From contig JAJFGN010000042.1 in the NCBI GenBank assembly GCA_021776115.1, positions 111,656-175,655 on the forward strand: a DNA stretch of 64,000 bases, in the 5' to 3' direction. The notes beneath the pieces were generated by a model. It worked only from the letters and a program-made list of their open reading frames with translations. It ran no database searches and was not told where the DNA came from. A program made the translations under genes and the position numbers. Positions 1 to 8,866 of the stretch are shown here, one piece after another; the first letter of the stretch is position 1, and every line of letters starts with the position of its first letter. Origin of the DNA: Kiloniellaceae bacterium. GTDB taxonomy: Bacteria > Pseudomonadota > Alphaproteobacteria > Kiloniellales > J153.

Positions 1-1
1 G

Positions 2-301
2 CTGGGCTTGAATCCAGCAGTGGACGGTCAGCTCATACGCGTTCCCATTCCGGCCCTCTCCGAAGAGCGGCGGGTCGAACTTACTCGGGTGGCGGCGAAA
101 TATGCCGAACAGGCCCGGGTGGCCGTGCGTAACGTGCGACGCGACGGCATGGAAATGCTGAAGAAAATGGAAAAAGACAACGATATCTCCAAAGACGAAC
201 ATCACCTCTGGTCGGAAGAAATTCAAACTCTGACCGACGATCACATCAAGGAAATCGATGCCGCCTTGGTGCAAAAAGACGAAGAGATCCTCCAGGTCTA
301 A
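2..301 (+). CDS. frr: Ribosome recycling factor, C-terminal part (5' end outside window)
   Basis: The reading frame is already open at the left edge and ends at a TAA at 299-301, giving the last 99 residues of a protein normally near 185 aa. What is visible is the RRF second half: a G-x-x-IRVP-x-P segment, an LSEERR helix start, the ARVAVRN segment and the long charged C-terminal helix. RRF releases mRNA and tRNA from the post-termination ribosome together with EF-G. uppS begins 4 bp downstream, the usual proteobacterial frr-uppS-cdsA order, so the gene is probably part of the same transcript. Seen: about 54% of the protein. Inferred: the missing N-terminus is intact upstream. Confidence 0.95.
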   Translation: MGLNPAVDGQLIRVPIPALSEERRVELTRVAAKYAEQARVAVRNVRRDGMEMLKKMEKDNDISKDEHHLWSEEIQTLTDDHIKEIDAALVQKDEEILQV

Positions 302-305
302 CGAG

Positions 306-1043
306 ATGAACGTAGTTCCGTCGGAATTGGGCGACCCGGTCCCGGTCCACGTCGCCATCATCATGGACGGTAACGGGCGTTGGGCTAAGGCGCGCGGACT
401 TCCGCGTACGGCCGGCCATCGGGCCGGAGCACAGTCCGTTCGCCGCACGGTTGCGGCGGCCATCGAACTCGGGATCTCTTATTTGACTCTCTACGGATTT
501 TCTTCGGAGAACTGGAAGCGCCCCCTGGCCGAAGTCGATGAGCTCATGGGGCTCCTTCGCCGCCACCTGCAAGGCGAGATCGCGGAATTCCACAAGGAGC
601 GCATTCGCCTACGCGTGATCGGCGATCGTGAGCGTTTACCAAAGGACATTGCGCGGCTGATCACAGAGGCTGAGTCGAGTACGGCGGGAGGTACCCGTCT
701 GAACCTAACCATGGCGATTAGTTATGGTGGGCGCCAGGATATCGTCTCCGCCGCGCGCCATCTGGCGATGGAGGCCGCGGCCGGGCGCTTGGAGCCGGAG
801 GTGATTGACGAAGAATTGTTCAATGCTTCGCTTTTAACCAATGGGATCCCGGATCCCGACTTGGTAATCCGCACCAGCGGCGAACAGCGCATCAGTAACT
901 TCCTCCTGTGGCAGTCCGCCTACAGCGAATTCGTATTCGCTAAGAAACACTGGCCCGATTTCGGAAAAGACGATCTAGCAGATGCAATCAAGGAGTTCCG
1001 GCTGCGCGACCGGAGATACGGTGCGGCAGCCGGCTCCGGATAA
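306..1043 (+). CDS. uppS: Undecaprenyl diphosphate synthase (cis-prenyltransferase)
   Basis: Condenses isopentenyl diphosphate onto farnesyl diphosphate to make the C55 lipid carrier for peptidoglycan and LPS O-units; a cytosolic, membrane-associated enzyme. The 245-residue frame carries the family hallmarks: H-V-A-I-I-M-D-G-N-G-R-W near the N-terminus (Asp21 is the expected catalytic/Mg residue), an SSENW motif near residue 70, and the late RTSGEQR-(I/L)-SNF-LLWQ block. I chose the ATG at 306, four bases after frr, because the longer open frame from 258 would add a non-conserved tail lying inside frr. The next gene starts inside its 3' end, which suggests translational coupling. Confidence 0.96.
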   Translation: MNVVPSELGDPVPVHVAIIMDGNGRWAKARGLPRTAGHRAGAQSVRRTVAAAIELGISYLTLYGFSSENWKRPLAEVDELMGLLRRHLQGEIAEFHKERIRLRVIGDRERLPKDIARLITEAESSTAGGTRLNLTMAISYGGRQDIVSAARHLAMEAAAGRLEPEVIDEELFNASLLTNGIPDPDLVIRTSGEQRISNFLLWQSAYSEFVFAKKHWPDFGKDDLADAIKEFRLRDRRYGAAAGSG

Positions 1044-1854
1044 ATGGTCTGGACTTGGCCTCAGGGTCTTGACGGCGACGTTATTGGCGCCCCTGCTCCT
1101 GCTCGCGGTCTACGCTGGCCCACCCTATAGCGATGCCTTATTTGCCGTCGCTGGTGGCGCCGCGGCTTGGGAGTGGGTGCGTCTGTGTCAGAGCCAAAGC
1201 CTGGACCATGGCGGGTCGTGGGACTGGGCGGCCGGCTTGGCTGCTGCCAGTGTTTCCCTCAGCTTGTTTGCCGCGGCGGTGGGTCTGCTCGACGCGGCCT
1301 TGTGGCTGACCGCGGCGGGAGCCATGGCGGTTCTACTCTGGGTCGCGCGCAGCGGCCGGGAAGGCGATAGCGCTTGGTCGGCTCTTGGTGTCGTGTATAT
1401 CGCATCCGCCTTTCTCTCCTTTCAGTGGCTTCTCGGCCAACCCGAAGACGGCATTTGGGCCGCCTTCTGGCTTATAATTCTGGTTTGGGGCACGGATGTC
1501 GGCGCCTATTTCGCGGGGCGCGCGATTGGCGGTCCGAAACTGATGCCAACAGTCAGCCCGAAGAAGACCTGGGCCGGCCTCGCCGGCGGCATGATAGTCG
1601 CGGCGGGCGTCAGTGCCGGCGCCGCCTGGCTCGGGGATGGAGGTGCTCTGCGGCTGGCCGCAGCTGGTGCCGCGCTCGCGATCGTCGCACAACTGGGCGA
1701 TCTCCTTGAATCGGGCCTGAAGCGACGGGTTGGCGCCAAGGATTCGGGCAACCTGATCCCCGGCCATGGTGGAATTCTGGACCGGATTGACGGGTTCCTG
1801 GCGGTATCTTTGGTGTATGGTGGAATTCGAATGATGGCGGGGGATTCGGTTTAA
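1021..1854 (+). CDS. cdsA: Phosphatidate cytidylyltransferase (CDP-diacylglycerol synthase)
   Basis: Makes CDP-diacylglycerol from phosphatidate and CTP, the branch point of phospholipid synthesis; an inner-membrane enzyme. The protein (277 aa from the chosen start) is strongly hydrophobic, with about seven or eight membrane segments. It ends with the CTP-transferase signature: a KRR-x(3)-KD-x-G stretch followed by PGHGG-x-LDR-x-D near residue 245-265. The GTG at 1021 is preferred over the ATG at 982 because a GGAG lies about six bases upstream and the protein then begins just before the first membrane segment. This start overlaps uppS by 23 bp. dxr follows after 2 bp. Confidence 0.94.
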   Translation: MRQPAPDKWSGLGLRVLTATLLAPLLLLAVYAGPPYSDALFAVAGGAAAWEWVRLCQSQSLDHGGSWDWAAGLAAASVSLSLFAAAVGLLDAALWLTAAGAMAVLLWVARSGREGDSAWSALGVVYIASAFLSFQWLLGQPEDGIWAAFWLIILVWGTDVGAYFAGRAIGGPKLMPTVSPKKTWAGLAGGMIVAAGVSAGAAWLGDGGALRLAAAGAALAIVAQLGDLLESGLKRRVGAKDSGNLIPGHGGILDRIDGFLAVSLVYGGIRMMAGDSV

Positions 1855-1856
1855 GC

Positions 1857-3041
1857 ATGGATGTTGCATCTCCAAGGACGATAACCGATCTGGCGCCGCG
1901 GCGAGTCAGTATTTTGGGCTCAACCGGCTCCGTCGGCTGCAATACCCTGGATCTGATCGAAAGGCAGCCCGAGGCCTTCGAGGTCGAGGCGCTTACCGCG
2001 CACAGCAACGTGGGACGTCTTGCTGCCCAGGCCCGCCGCGTCGGCGCTAAAGTTGCAGTCGTCGCCGACGATGCCTGTTACGGGGAGCTTAAGGACGCTT
2101 TGGCGGGTAGCGGCGTGCAAGCGGCCGCCGGTTTGGAAGCGGTGGTGGAGGCCGCCCAGCGCCCGGCGGAATGGGTCATGGCGGCAATTGTCGGTGCAGC
2201 CGGCCTTGCTTCTACCATGGCGGCCGTGCGCCGTGGCGCCGTGGTAGCGCTGGCCAATAAGGAAACCCTGGTATGTGCGGGTGGCCTCATGACGGCCGAG
2301 GTGGCGCGTTGCGGTGCGACGCTCCTGCCGGTGGATTCGGAGCACAATGCCATCTTCCAGGTCCTGGATTACGACCAGCTTGAATCGGTGGATCGAATCA
2401 TACTCACAGCCTCGGGCGGGCCGTTTCGGGAGATGTCGCGCGAGGACATGGCCAAGGTCACGCCTGAACAAGCCGTGGCACACCCGAATTGGGATATGGG
2501 GGCCAAGATTTCGGTCGATTCCGCGACCATGATGAATAAGGGCCTGGAACTTATCGAGGCACACCACCTGTTTGGCCTGGCGGAAGAGCAGATCGATATC
2601 CTAGTCCATCCACAGTCTGTTGTTCATTCGATGGTCGCCTATGTCGATGGATCGGTTCTGGCGCAGATGGGCCAGCCGGATATGCGCACACCGATCGCCT
2701 ACACGCTGGCGTGGCCAAAGCGTATGTCGGCGCCGGTTGAACGCCTGGACCTAGCGAAGATCGGCCAACTCACCTTCAAAGCTCCCGACTCCGAGCGCTT
2801 TCGCGCCTTGGCCATTGCGCGGCAAGCCTTGCAGAGTGGCGGTACGGCCCCAACTATTATGAATGCGGCGAACGAAATAGCCGTGCAGAGTTTCTTGGAC
2901 GGCAGAATTGGGTTCTTGCGTATCGCCGCGATCGTCGAGGAGACATTGTCGCGACTTCCCACAGGCGCGCTGCAGCGCCTGGAGGATGTTCACGCGATCG
3001 ACCGCGAGGCCCGGCATATCGCCAGCGCGTTGGCGTGCTGA
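1857..3041 (+). CDS. dxr: 1-deoxy-D-xylulose 5-phosphate reductoisomerase
   Basis: Converts DXP to MEP with NADPH, the committed step of the non-mevalonate isoprenoid pathway; cytosolic. The 394-residue protein has the NADPH-binding GSTGSVG loop at residues 21-27, the NKETLV motif, the metal-binding VDSEHNA motif, the substrate-loop ASGGPFR, an HPNWDMGAKIS-VDSATMMNKG block and VHPQS-x-VHS. Length is normal. It sits two bases after cdsA and upstream of rseP, the standard alphaproteobacterial order, and supplies isoprenoid precursors to uppS in the same cluster; the IspDF enzyme of the same pathway is encoded at 48.6-49.7 kb. The start is the only good ATG and has no strong ribosome-binding site, consistent with coupled translation. 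Confidence 0.97.
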   Translation: MDVASPRTITDLAPRRVSILGSTGSVGCNTLDLIERQPEAFEVEALTAHSNVGRLAAQARRVGAKVAVVADDACYGELKDALAGSGVQAAAGLEAVVEAAQRPAEWVMAAIVGAAGLASTMAAVRRGAVVALANKETLVCAGGLMTAEVARCGATLLPVDSEHNAIFQVLDYDQLESVDRIILTASGGPFREMSREDMAKVTPEQAVAHPNWDMGAKISVDSATMMNKGLELIEAHHLFGLAEEQIDILVHPQSVVHSMVAYVDGSVLAQMGQPDMRTPIAYTLAWPKRMSAPVERLDLAKIGQLTFKAPDSERFRALAIARQALQSGGTAPTIMNAANEIAVQSFLDGRIGFLRIAAIVEETLSRLPTGALQRLEDVHAIDREARHIASALAC

Positions 3042-3079
3042 CGCGTTAAGAAAATCCTTCAAACGATTGAATAGTATGC

Positions 3080-3129
3080 GCTTGTTTGAGGATCTGTATC
3101 CACCGAACAAGCTGCCTTGAGGCTTGTTC
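3080..3129 (+). promoter_or_regulatory. Three-segment alternative hairpin region ahead of rseP
   Basis: The 162-bp gap between dxr and rseP contains GCTTGTT at 3080-3086, GAACAAGC at 3105-3112 and GCTTGTTC at 3122-3129. The middle segment can pair with the first (7 bp, 18-nt loop) or the third (8 bp, 9-nt loop), so the two hairpins exclude each other. A third hairpin, GGGCCG/CGGCCC, lies at 3156-3174, 30 bp before the rseP start. Seen: the repeats. Inferred: a switch-like leader or processing site. No T-run follows, so it is not a classical intrinsic terminator. Confidence 0.35.
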
Positions 3130-3203
3130 CTCCAGGAGCAATGCGGGTAGAGTGTGGGCCGCTCGAATCGGCCCCGCAGTATCCGCCCAAAAGTGAATAA
3201 ACG

Positions 3204-4337
3204 ATGGAAATGATTAACGATTTTCTTGGGGTAATCGTACCTTTCCTGATCGTCTTGACGGTCCTGGTCTTCGTTCACGAGATGGGGCACTTCCTCGTCG
3301 CGCGCTGGAACGGCGTCCGGGTCGAAGTCTTTTCGATCGGCTTCGGGCGCGAGATTTTCGGTTGGACGGATAAAACCCAGACCCGTTGGAAATTTAGCCT
3401 TATCCCCTTGGGCGGTTACGTGAAGATGTTCGGCGATGCCAATGCGGCGAGCCAGCCCGATGGCTCGGTGGAAAAATTGAGCCCGGAGGAACGCGCGGTC
3501 GCGTTCCCCAGCCAGTCTTTGTCGGCGCGGACTTGGATCGTCGCCGCCGGACCTTTGGCTAACTTTCTGTTCGCTATCGTTCTCCTGGCGGGACTCTTCG
3601 CAACCGTTGGGCAGCCGTTCACGCCGCCGGTGGTTGGACAGGTCGTGGCCGGCAGCGCTGCGGAAGAGGCAGGTATCCAACCCGGGGACCGTATCGTCAG
3701 CCTGGAAGGCTCGGCTATCGAGCGTTTTGAAGACGTTCAACGGATAATCCGGCCGAGCGCAGGCCAGTCGCTCGCGATCGAAGTTTTGCGCGATGGCGAG
3801 CGGATTGCCTTGGTCGGCACGCCAAAAGCGAGCGAGCAGACGGACAGTTTCGGGAATACTCAAGTCATCGGCCTCTTGGGCGTGACGCGCAGCGGTGTCG
3901 ACTATGCCCGCCACGATCCTTTAACCGCGGTTTGGCGCGCCGGGGTCGAGACCTGGGACCTGACCATTGGCACCTTGGACGCCGTAGGGCAGATTATCGT
4001 TGGCAAGCGTGGGGCCGAAGAGTTAGGCGGTCCGATCCGGATTGCGCAGATGTCGGGAACCATGGCGGCGTCGGGCCTGGTTCCGGTCATTTGGTTTATG
4101 GCCGTTCTTTCGATTAATCTGGGGTTGATCAATCTGTTTCCGATCCCGATGCTGGATGGAGGGCACTTGCTCTTCTATGGCATCGAGGCGGTGCGCGGGC
4201 GGCCGTTAGGCGAACGGGCGCAAGAGTACGGCTTTCGGATTGGGCTGGCGCTCGTGCTCAGCCTGATGGTTTTTGTTACCTTTAACGACTTGGCAAATCT
4301 AGAGGTTTTCGATTTCATAAGAAACTTGGTCTCCTAG
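3204..4337 (+). CDS. rseP: Site-2 (S2P) intramembrane zinc metalloprotease RseP/MmpA
   Basis: Polytopic inner-membrane protease that cleaves membrane-anchored regulators such as anti-sigma factors and signal-peptide remnants. The zinc motif HEMGH is at residues 25-29 in the first membrane segment, and the second metal-site segment, N-x-x-P-x-P-x-LDGG, lies near residues 315-330. One PDZ domain is visible around residues 125-210. E. coli RseP has two PDZ domains and about 450 aa; at 377 aa with one PDZ this matches the shorter form familiar from alphaproteobacteria and is not a truncation. It lies directly before bamA, so envelope stress control and outer-membrane assembly are linked genetically. 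The leader before it contains competing hairpins. Confidence 0.95.
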   Translation: MEMINDFLGVIVPFLIVLTVLVFVHEMGHFLVARWNGVRVEVFSIGFGREIFGWTDKTQTRWKFSLIPLGGYVKMFGDANAASQPDGSVEKLSPEERAVAFPSQSLSARTWIVAAGPLANFLFAIVLLAGLFATVGQPFTPPVVGQVVAGSAAEEAGIQPGDRIVSLEGSAIERFEDVQRIIRPSAGQSLAIEVLRDGERIALVGTPKASEQTDSFGNTQVIGLLGVTRSGVDYARHDPLTAVWRAGVETWDLTIGTLDAVGQIIVGKRGAEELGGPIRIAQMSGTMAASGLVPVIWFMAVLSINLGLINLFPIPMLDGGHLLFYGIEAVRGRPLGERAQEYGFRIGLALVLSLMVFVTFNDLANLEVFDFIRNLVS

Positions 4338-4476
4338 CCGTAAAGGGGGCGTCATGGCCGATGGTGGTTAGGCGAGCCTGGGACGGCGCGGCGGGTTTTT
4401 ATCGCCGGTGACCGGAATTTTGGGTGGTTTTGCGGATCGGTTGCGTTGGGGCGCAGCCTTTGGGGGGTGCGTTTAG

Positions 4477-6765
4477 GTGTCTTGGGGACGGCCTTGGGTT
4501 TTTCGTGTTGCGTTTATTTGCCTTGCCCTTGGGCTGGGGAGTCTTGACACCGCTTTGGCTCAGACAGCGAGCGGTCTCGCGATTGTCCGTGAGATCCGGG
4601 TCGAGGGAACGCAGCGAATAGAGCCGGAAACTGTTCGATCTTACATGAGGGTGAATCCGGGCGACCGTTTCGACCCGGCGCGCCTGGATCGCTCGCTCAA
4701 AAATCTTTACAGTTCCGGACTGTTCGCGGACGTCACTTTGCGCCAAGAAGGCGAAACCCTGGTTGTGTCCGTCGTGGAAAACCCCATTGTCAACCGGATC
4801 GCTTTCGAGGGTAATGATAAGCTCGAAGACGATACCTTATCGTCAGAGATTACCTTACGGCCGCGCGTCGTATTTACCCGAACCAAAGTGCAAAGCGACG
4901 TTCAGCGCCTCCTAGAAATCTACCGGCGCTCAGGACGATATGCAGCGACGGTCGAGCCAAAGGTTATTCAGCTCTCGCAAAATCGCGTGGACCTGGTATT
5001 CGAGGTTAAGGAAGGGCCGCAAACCACTATCGAAGCCATCAATTTTATTGGCAACCGGCGCTTCTCGGATTCCTCCCTTCGGGACGAGGTTACGACAAGC
5101 GAGTCCGGAATTTTCAGCTTTCTAAGCACGACCGATACCTATGATCCGGACCGCCTCGCTTTTGACCGCGAGTTGCTCCGCCGCTTTTACCTGGATGAAG
5201 GCTACGCTGACTTTCGGGTGGTGTCCGTCTTGGCTGAATTGCTGCCGAATCGCGAAGGTTTCATCGTGACATTTACGGTGGAAGAGGGTGAACGTCAGAA
5301 GTTTGGCCGTATCGACATCGTGACGACCCTGCCCAATCTCGACCCTGAAACCTTGCGTGAGCATGTCGTTCCGGAAGAAGGCGAATGGTATAACGCAAAA
5401 CAGGTGGAAAACACCGTCCAGGCCCTAACCGACGCCGTCGGGAACTTGGGATACGCCTTTGTCGAAATTCGGCCCAAATTGAGTCGGGATCGGGAAAATC
5501 GGATAATCCACACGACGTTTAACATACAAGAAGGACCGAAAGTCTATGTGGAACGCATCGATATCGAAGGGAATGTACGCACCCTCGACCGCGTGATTCG
5601 GCGCGAGTTCCGGTTGGTCGAAGGAGACGCGTTCAATACCGCCAAGCAACGGCGGTCAAGGCAACGGATCCAAAACCTGGGGTATTTCCGGACTGTCAAG
5701 ATTGAATCCGAGCCTGGAAGCGCCCCTGACCGGGCCGTCATCAAGGCAGAAGTCGAGGAACAGTCGACCGGCGACCTGACCTTCGGGGTCGGGTTTTCGA
5801 CCAGCGCCGGCGTTCTGGGCAATGTCGGGCTGCGCGAACGGAATTTCCTGGGCCGTGGCCAGGACGTTCGTCTGAGCACGACCCTGTCAAGCGAGCAAAC
5901 CGCCTTCAATTTTGGCTTCACCGAGCCGTATTTTCTTGGCCGCAACGTCGCGGCCGGGGTCGATTTGTTTCGGATCGAAAACGATTCGGACCGGCAAACA
6001 TTCGACACGGTGCGCAACGGCGGGTCGCTACGCGCCGGATTTTCCTGGCGGGAGCGCATACGTCAGACGGTTCGATATACACTTGAGGATCAGGAGATCA
6101 CAAACGTCGACAGCGATGCTTCGTTGCTCGTCAAAAGTGAGGAAGGGCGCTTTCTGGAATCGACGATCGGGCATGAATTGGCCTTCGATCGGCGCGACAG
6201 CCGCTTCGACCCTCACGAGGGCTTTGTCGTACGCTTACGAAACGACGTTGCCGGGTTGGGCGGTGACGTCCGCTTCTTAAAATCCACCTTGGGTGGCGGG
6301 TACTACTATCCCGTGGCAGAGGATTTGACCCTCGCCGTCAAGGGAGAAATTGGCAATATCATTGGGTTAGGAGAAGATACGCGAATTAGCGACCGCTTTT
6401 TCATCGGCGGGCAGAATTGCCGTGGTTTCCAATTCGCAGGTGTGGGGCCGCGCGATCGCGTGACCGAGGATGCCTTAGGTGGTAAGAACTTCTATACCGG
6501 GACGGTGGAATTCAGTTTTCCCCTTGGTTTGCCTGACGAGTTTGCGATCCGTGGACGTTTGTTTAGCGACATTTGCTCGGCATGGGATCTGGATCGCGCC
6601 AATGCGGATACTATCGATGAGTCCACTCCCAGGGCCTCGGTCGGAGCCGGCCTAACGTGGCGCTCTCCGTTCGGGCCAATAGTCATCGATGTCGGTTTTG
6701 CCGTGAACAAGGAAGATTTTGACGAGACGGAGCTTCTGAACTTCAGCTTCGGAACGCAATTCTAG
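4477..6765 (+). CDS. bamA: Outer-membrane protein assembly factor BamA
   Basis: Central pore of the BAM complex that folds beta-barrel proteins into the outer membrane. The 762-residue protein has a signal peptide ending near A-L-A-Q (residue 29), five POTRA repeats to about residue 410, and a C-terminal 16-strand Omp85 barrel ending in phenylalanine, the normal outer-membrane targeting signal. The lid-loop RGF motif is present but preceded by cysteine (Cys648). The only other cysteine I see in the mature part is Cys700. The GTG start is chosen because it opens a good signal peptide and has a G-rich stretch upstream. skp starts 5 bp downstream. Confidence 0.96.
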   Translation: MSWGRPWVFRVAFICLALGLGSLDTALAQTASGLAIVREIRVEGTQRIEPETVRSYMRVNPGDRFDPARLDRSLKNLYSSGLFADVTLRQEGETLVVSVVENPIVNRIAFEGNDKLEDDTLSSEITLRPRVVFTRTKVQSDVQRLLEIYRRSGRYAATVEPKVIQLSQNRVDLVFEVKEGPQTTIEAINFIGNRRFSDSSLRDEVTTSESGIFSFLSTTDTYDPDRLAFDRELLRRFYLDEGYADFRVVSVLAELLPNREGFIVTFTVEEGERQKFGRIDIVTTLPNLDPETLREHVVPEEGEWYNAKQVENTVQALTDAVGNLGYAFVEIRPKLSRDRENRIIHTTFNIQEGPKVYVERIDIEGNVRTLDRVIRREFRLVEGDAFNTAKQRRSRQRIQNLGYFRTVKIESEPGSAPDRAVIKAEVEEQSTGDLTFGVGFSTSAGVLGNVGLRERNFLGRGQDVRLSTTLSSEQTAFNFGFTEPYFLGRNVAAGVDLFRIENDSDRQTFDTVRNGGSLRAGFSWRERIRQTVRYTLEDQEITNVDSDASLLVKSEEGRFLESTIGHELAFDRRDSRFDPHEGFVVRLRNDVAGLGGDVRFLKSTLGGGYYYPVAEDLTLAVKGEIGNIIGLGEDTRISDRFFIGGQNCRGFQFAGVGPRDRVTEDALGGKNFYTGTVEFSFPLGLPDEFAIRGRLFSDICSAWDLDRANADTIDESTPRASVGAGLTWRSPFGPIVIDVGFAVNKEDFDETELLNFSFGTQF

Positions 6766-6770
6766 GACAC

Positions 6771-7361
6771 ATGAAAACTACTGATCATTTAGCGCGCACG
6801 GGCCGCTTAGCAGTGACCGGATCGGCACTGCTTGTGGCCATGGCCTTGCAGATCCTTTTGCCTTCTGCCGCCGAGGCCCAATCAAGCTCCGCGCCAAAAT
6901 TCGCCATCATCGACGTACAAGGTGTCCTGCGCCAGTCGACGGCTATGAAGAGCTTGAACCAAGAGATTGAAAAGCTTCGCAATGCCTACCAGACGGAACT
7001 TCGCAAGGAGGAGGAAGCTCTGCGTGCCGCCGACCAAGAGTTGGCGCGGCAACGCACTATCCTTTCCGCCGAAGTGTTTGCTCAAAAACGGCAGGAATTG
7101 GAGCAGCGGGTCGCAACGCTCCAGCGGGAAGTGCAGGAGCGAAAACGCTCTCTCGACCGCGGTTTCTCTAGCGGTTTAACCCGGGTTCAAGCTGAGATAG
7201 CCAAGATAGCCAAGGGGATAGCGGAAGAAATGGGGCTCGACCTCATTTTCTCCAAGGCGACAGTCGTCATCGTAAAGCCAGAATTTGAGATCACGGGCGA
7301 GATATCGAAGCGCTTGAACCAGCGTCTGCCAGCGGTTTCGGTCGAGCTCCCTAAACAATAG
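6771..7361 (+). CDS. skp: Periplasmic chaperone Skp/OmpH family
   Basis: Holdase that keeps unfolded outer-membrane proteins soluble in the periplasm and hands them to BamA. The 196-residue protein has a signal peptide with a likely cleavage after A-E-A (about residue 36), then a beta segment [11 protein letters not shown] and a long charged coiled-coil region (about residues 55-150), typical of the Skp tentacle helices. Length fits the family (160-200 aa). It lies between bamA and lpxD, the conserved order in Gram-negative bacteria, with short gaps suggesting one transcript. Function is assigned from architecture and context, since Skp sequences are poorly conserved. Confidence 0.92.
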   Translation: MKTTDHLARTGRLAVTGSALLVAMALQILLPSAAEAQSSSAPKFAIIDVQGVLRQSTAMKSLNQEIEKLRNAYQTELRKEEEALRAADQELARQRTILSAEVFAQKRQELEQRVATLQREVQERKRSLDRGFSSGLTRVQAEIAKIAKGIAEEMGLDLIFSKATVVIVKPEFEITGEISKRLNQRLPAVSVELPKQ

Positions 7362-7371
7362 GCGGTGGATC

Positions 7372-8403
7372 GTGGCTGACCCCCGGTTCTTTACGCGCGC
7401 GGGCCCTTTCCGCCTTTGCGAACTCGCGGAAATGGCTGAGGCTGAACTCTCGGCAGGGGCGGATCCGGATGCCGAAATTAGCGATGTCGCACCGCTCGAT
7501 TCCGCGGAGCGCCATCAGGTCAGTTTCCTGGATAATCGGCGCTATCTGGACGCCTTTGCAAAAAGCCGGGCCGGGGCCTGTGTGGCGATGCCCGAACACG
7601 CGGATCGGGCGCCCGATGGCATGGCCTTGCTGATTACCGACAAACCCTACCGCGGTTACGCCCGAATCGCCACCAGCCTCTATCCTGAAGCGCCGGTTGT
7701 AGAGGGCCGCCATAAGAGCGCCGATGTGGACCCGACCGCGGTTGTGGGACCGGGGACCAGTATCGGTCCGGGGGTCACGATAGGCGCGGCGGCGGAAATA
7801 GGCGGAAACTGCCAGATCGGGCCCAACGCGGTGATCGGTGACGGTGTCGTCGTTGGGGATGGAACCCGTATCGGGCCGAACGTATCGCTGTCCCACTGCA
7901 TTATCGGTCGCGGCTGCCAAATCCACGCCGGTGTGTGCGTCGGAAATCGCGGATTTGGATTTGCCATGGACCCGGAGGGGTTTTTGGATGTGCCACAGCT
8001 CGGCCGCGTCCTCGTCGAAGACGGTGTCGAAATCGGCGCTAACAGCACAATAGACCGTGGCGCCGGACCGGATACGATCATTGGCGCCGGATGTAAGATC
8101 GATAATCTGGTTCAGATCGGACATAACGTGCAACTAGGGCGAGGTTGCGTTCTGGTCTCGCAGTCGGGCATCGCGGGAAGTACGAAACTGGAGGACTTTG
8201 TCGTGGTCGCGGCTCAAGCGGGCGTGACGGGTCACTTGACCATCGGTCGGGGGGCGCAGCTTGCCGCCCAGAGCGGTGTTATGCGCGACGTGCCGGCTGG
8301 TCAGAGCGTCTGCGGCAGCCCGGCCATGCCGATACGCGAATTCATGCGGCTTGCGAGCTCTTGGAGACGTCAGGTCAAGGCAAAGGACAAGCCCAATGAA
8401 TGA
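7372..8403 (+). CDS. lpxD: UDP-3-O-(3-hydroxyacyl)glucosamine N-acyltransferase
   Basis: Third step of lipid A synthesis: transfers a 3-hydroxyacyl chain from ACP to the 2-amino group of UDP-3-O-acylglucosamine; cytosolic homotrimer. The 343-residue protein has the N-terminal uridine-binding domain (about 1-105) followed by a long left-handed beta helix of hexapeptide repeats (I-G-x-x-x-x pattern, about 110-310) and a short C-terminal helix. The catalytic histidine is in an IGHNV-x-LG segment. The GTG at 7372 has a GGTGGA stretch just upstream. The stop overlaps the fabZ start by 8 bp, so translation is probably coupled. Confidence 0.96.
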   Translation: MADPRFFTRAGPFRLCELAEMAEAELSAGADPDAEISDVAPLDSAERHQVSFLDNRRYLDAFAKSRAGACVAMPEHADRAPDGMALLITDKPYRGYARIATSLYPEAPVVEGRHKSADVDPTAVVGPGTSIGPGVTIGAAAEIGGNCQIGPNAVIGDGVVVGDGTRIGPNVSLSHCIIGRGCQIHAGVCVGNRGFGFAMDPEGFLDVPQLGRVLVEDGVEIGANSTIDRGAGPDTIIGAGCKIDNLVQIGHNVQLGRGCVLVSQSGIAGSTKLEDFVVVAAQAGVTGHLTIGRGAQLAAQSGVMRDVPAGQSVCGSPAMPIREFMRLASSWRRQVKAKDKPNE

Positions 8404-8866
8404 ACAGACAGCCGTGACGGAAGTCGTCGAAGCGTTAGATATCATGGGAATCATGAAATTGATTCCGCATCGTTATCCGTTCCTGATGATCGACCGGGTT
8501 GTCGATATCGCTCTCGACCAAAGTGCTGTCGGCATCAAGAACGTATCGATCAACGAAAACTATTTTCAGGGACACTTTCCCCGTCAGCCGGTTATGCCGG
8601 GCGTGCTGATTATCGAGGCGATGGCGCAGACGGCGGCTGTACTTGTGGTGCGGACCCTGGCGGGGGAGGCGGATGGTAAGCTGGTCTACTTCATGACCGT
8701 TGACGAGGGCCGCTTCCGCCGGCCGGTGGTTCCCGGCGATCAACTGCACATCCATGTCAGCAAGATTCGAAATCGCCGCAACGTCTGGAAATTTCGGGGT
8801 CAGGCAAAGGTCGACGGTGGGTTGGTCGCCGAGGCCGTGTTTTCGGCCATGATCATGGACGATTGA
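8396..8866 (+). CDS. fabZ: 3-hydroxyacyl-ACP dehydratase FabZ
   Basis: Dehydrates 3-hydroxyacyl-ACP in fatty acid elongation and competes with LpxA and LpxD for the same hydroxyacyl-ACP pool. The 156-residue hot-dog-fold protein carries the family motif HFP-x-x-PVMPGVL with catalytic His60 and Glu74, and an early IPHRYPFL segment. The start is the ATG at 8396, overlapping the end of lpxD; the open frame extends further upstream, but that part lies inside lpxD and is not conserved. Its 3' end shares one base with lpxA (TGATG). Position between lpxD and lpxA is standard. Confidence 0.97.
   Translation: MNEQTAVTEVVEALDIMGIMKLIPHRYPFLMIDRVVDIALDQSAVGIKNVSINENYFQGHFPRQPVMPGVLIIEAMAQTAAVLVVRTLAGEADGKLVYFMTVDEGRFRRPVVPGDQLHIHVSKIRNRRNVWKFRGQAKVDGGLVAEAVFSAMIMDD

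Noticed and set aside
3204..4337. RseP considered truncated because it has one PDZ domain.
   Set aside because: Both metal-site segments and all expected membrane regions are present; the single-PDZ form of about 370-380 aa is usual in alphaproteobacteria.
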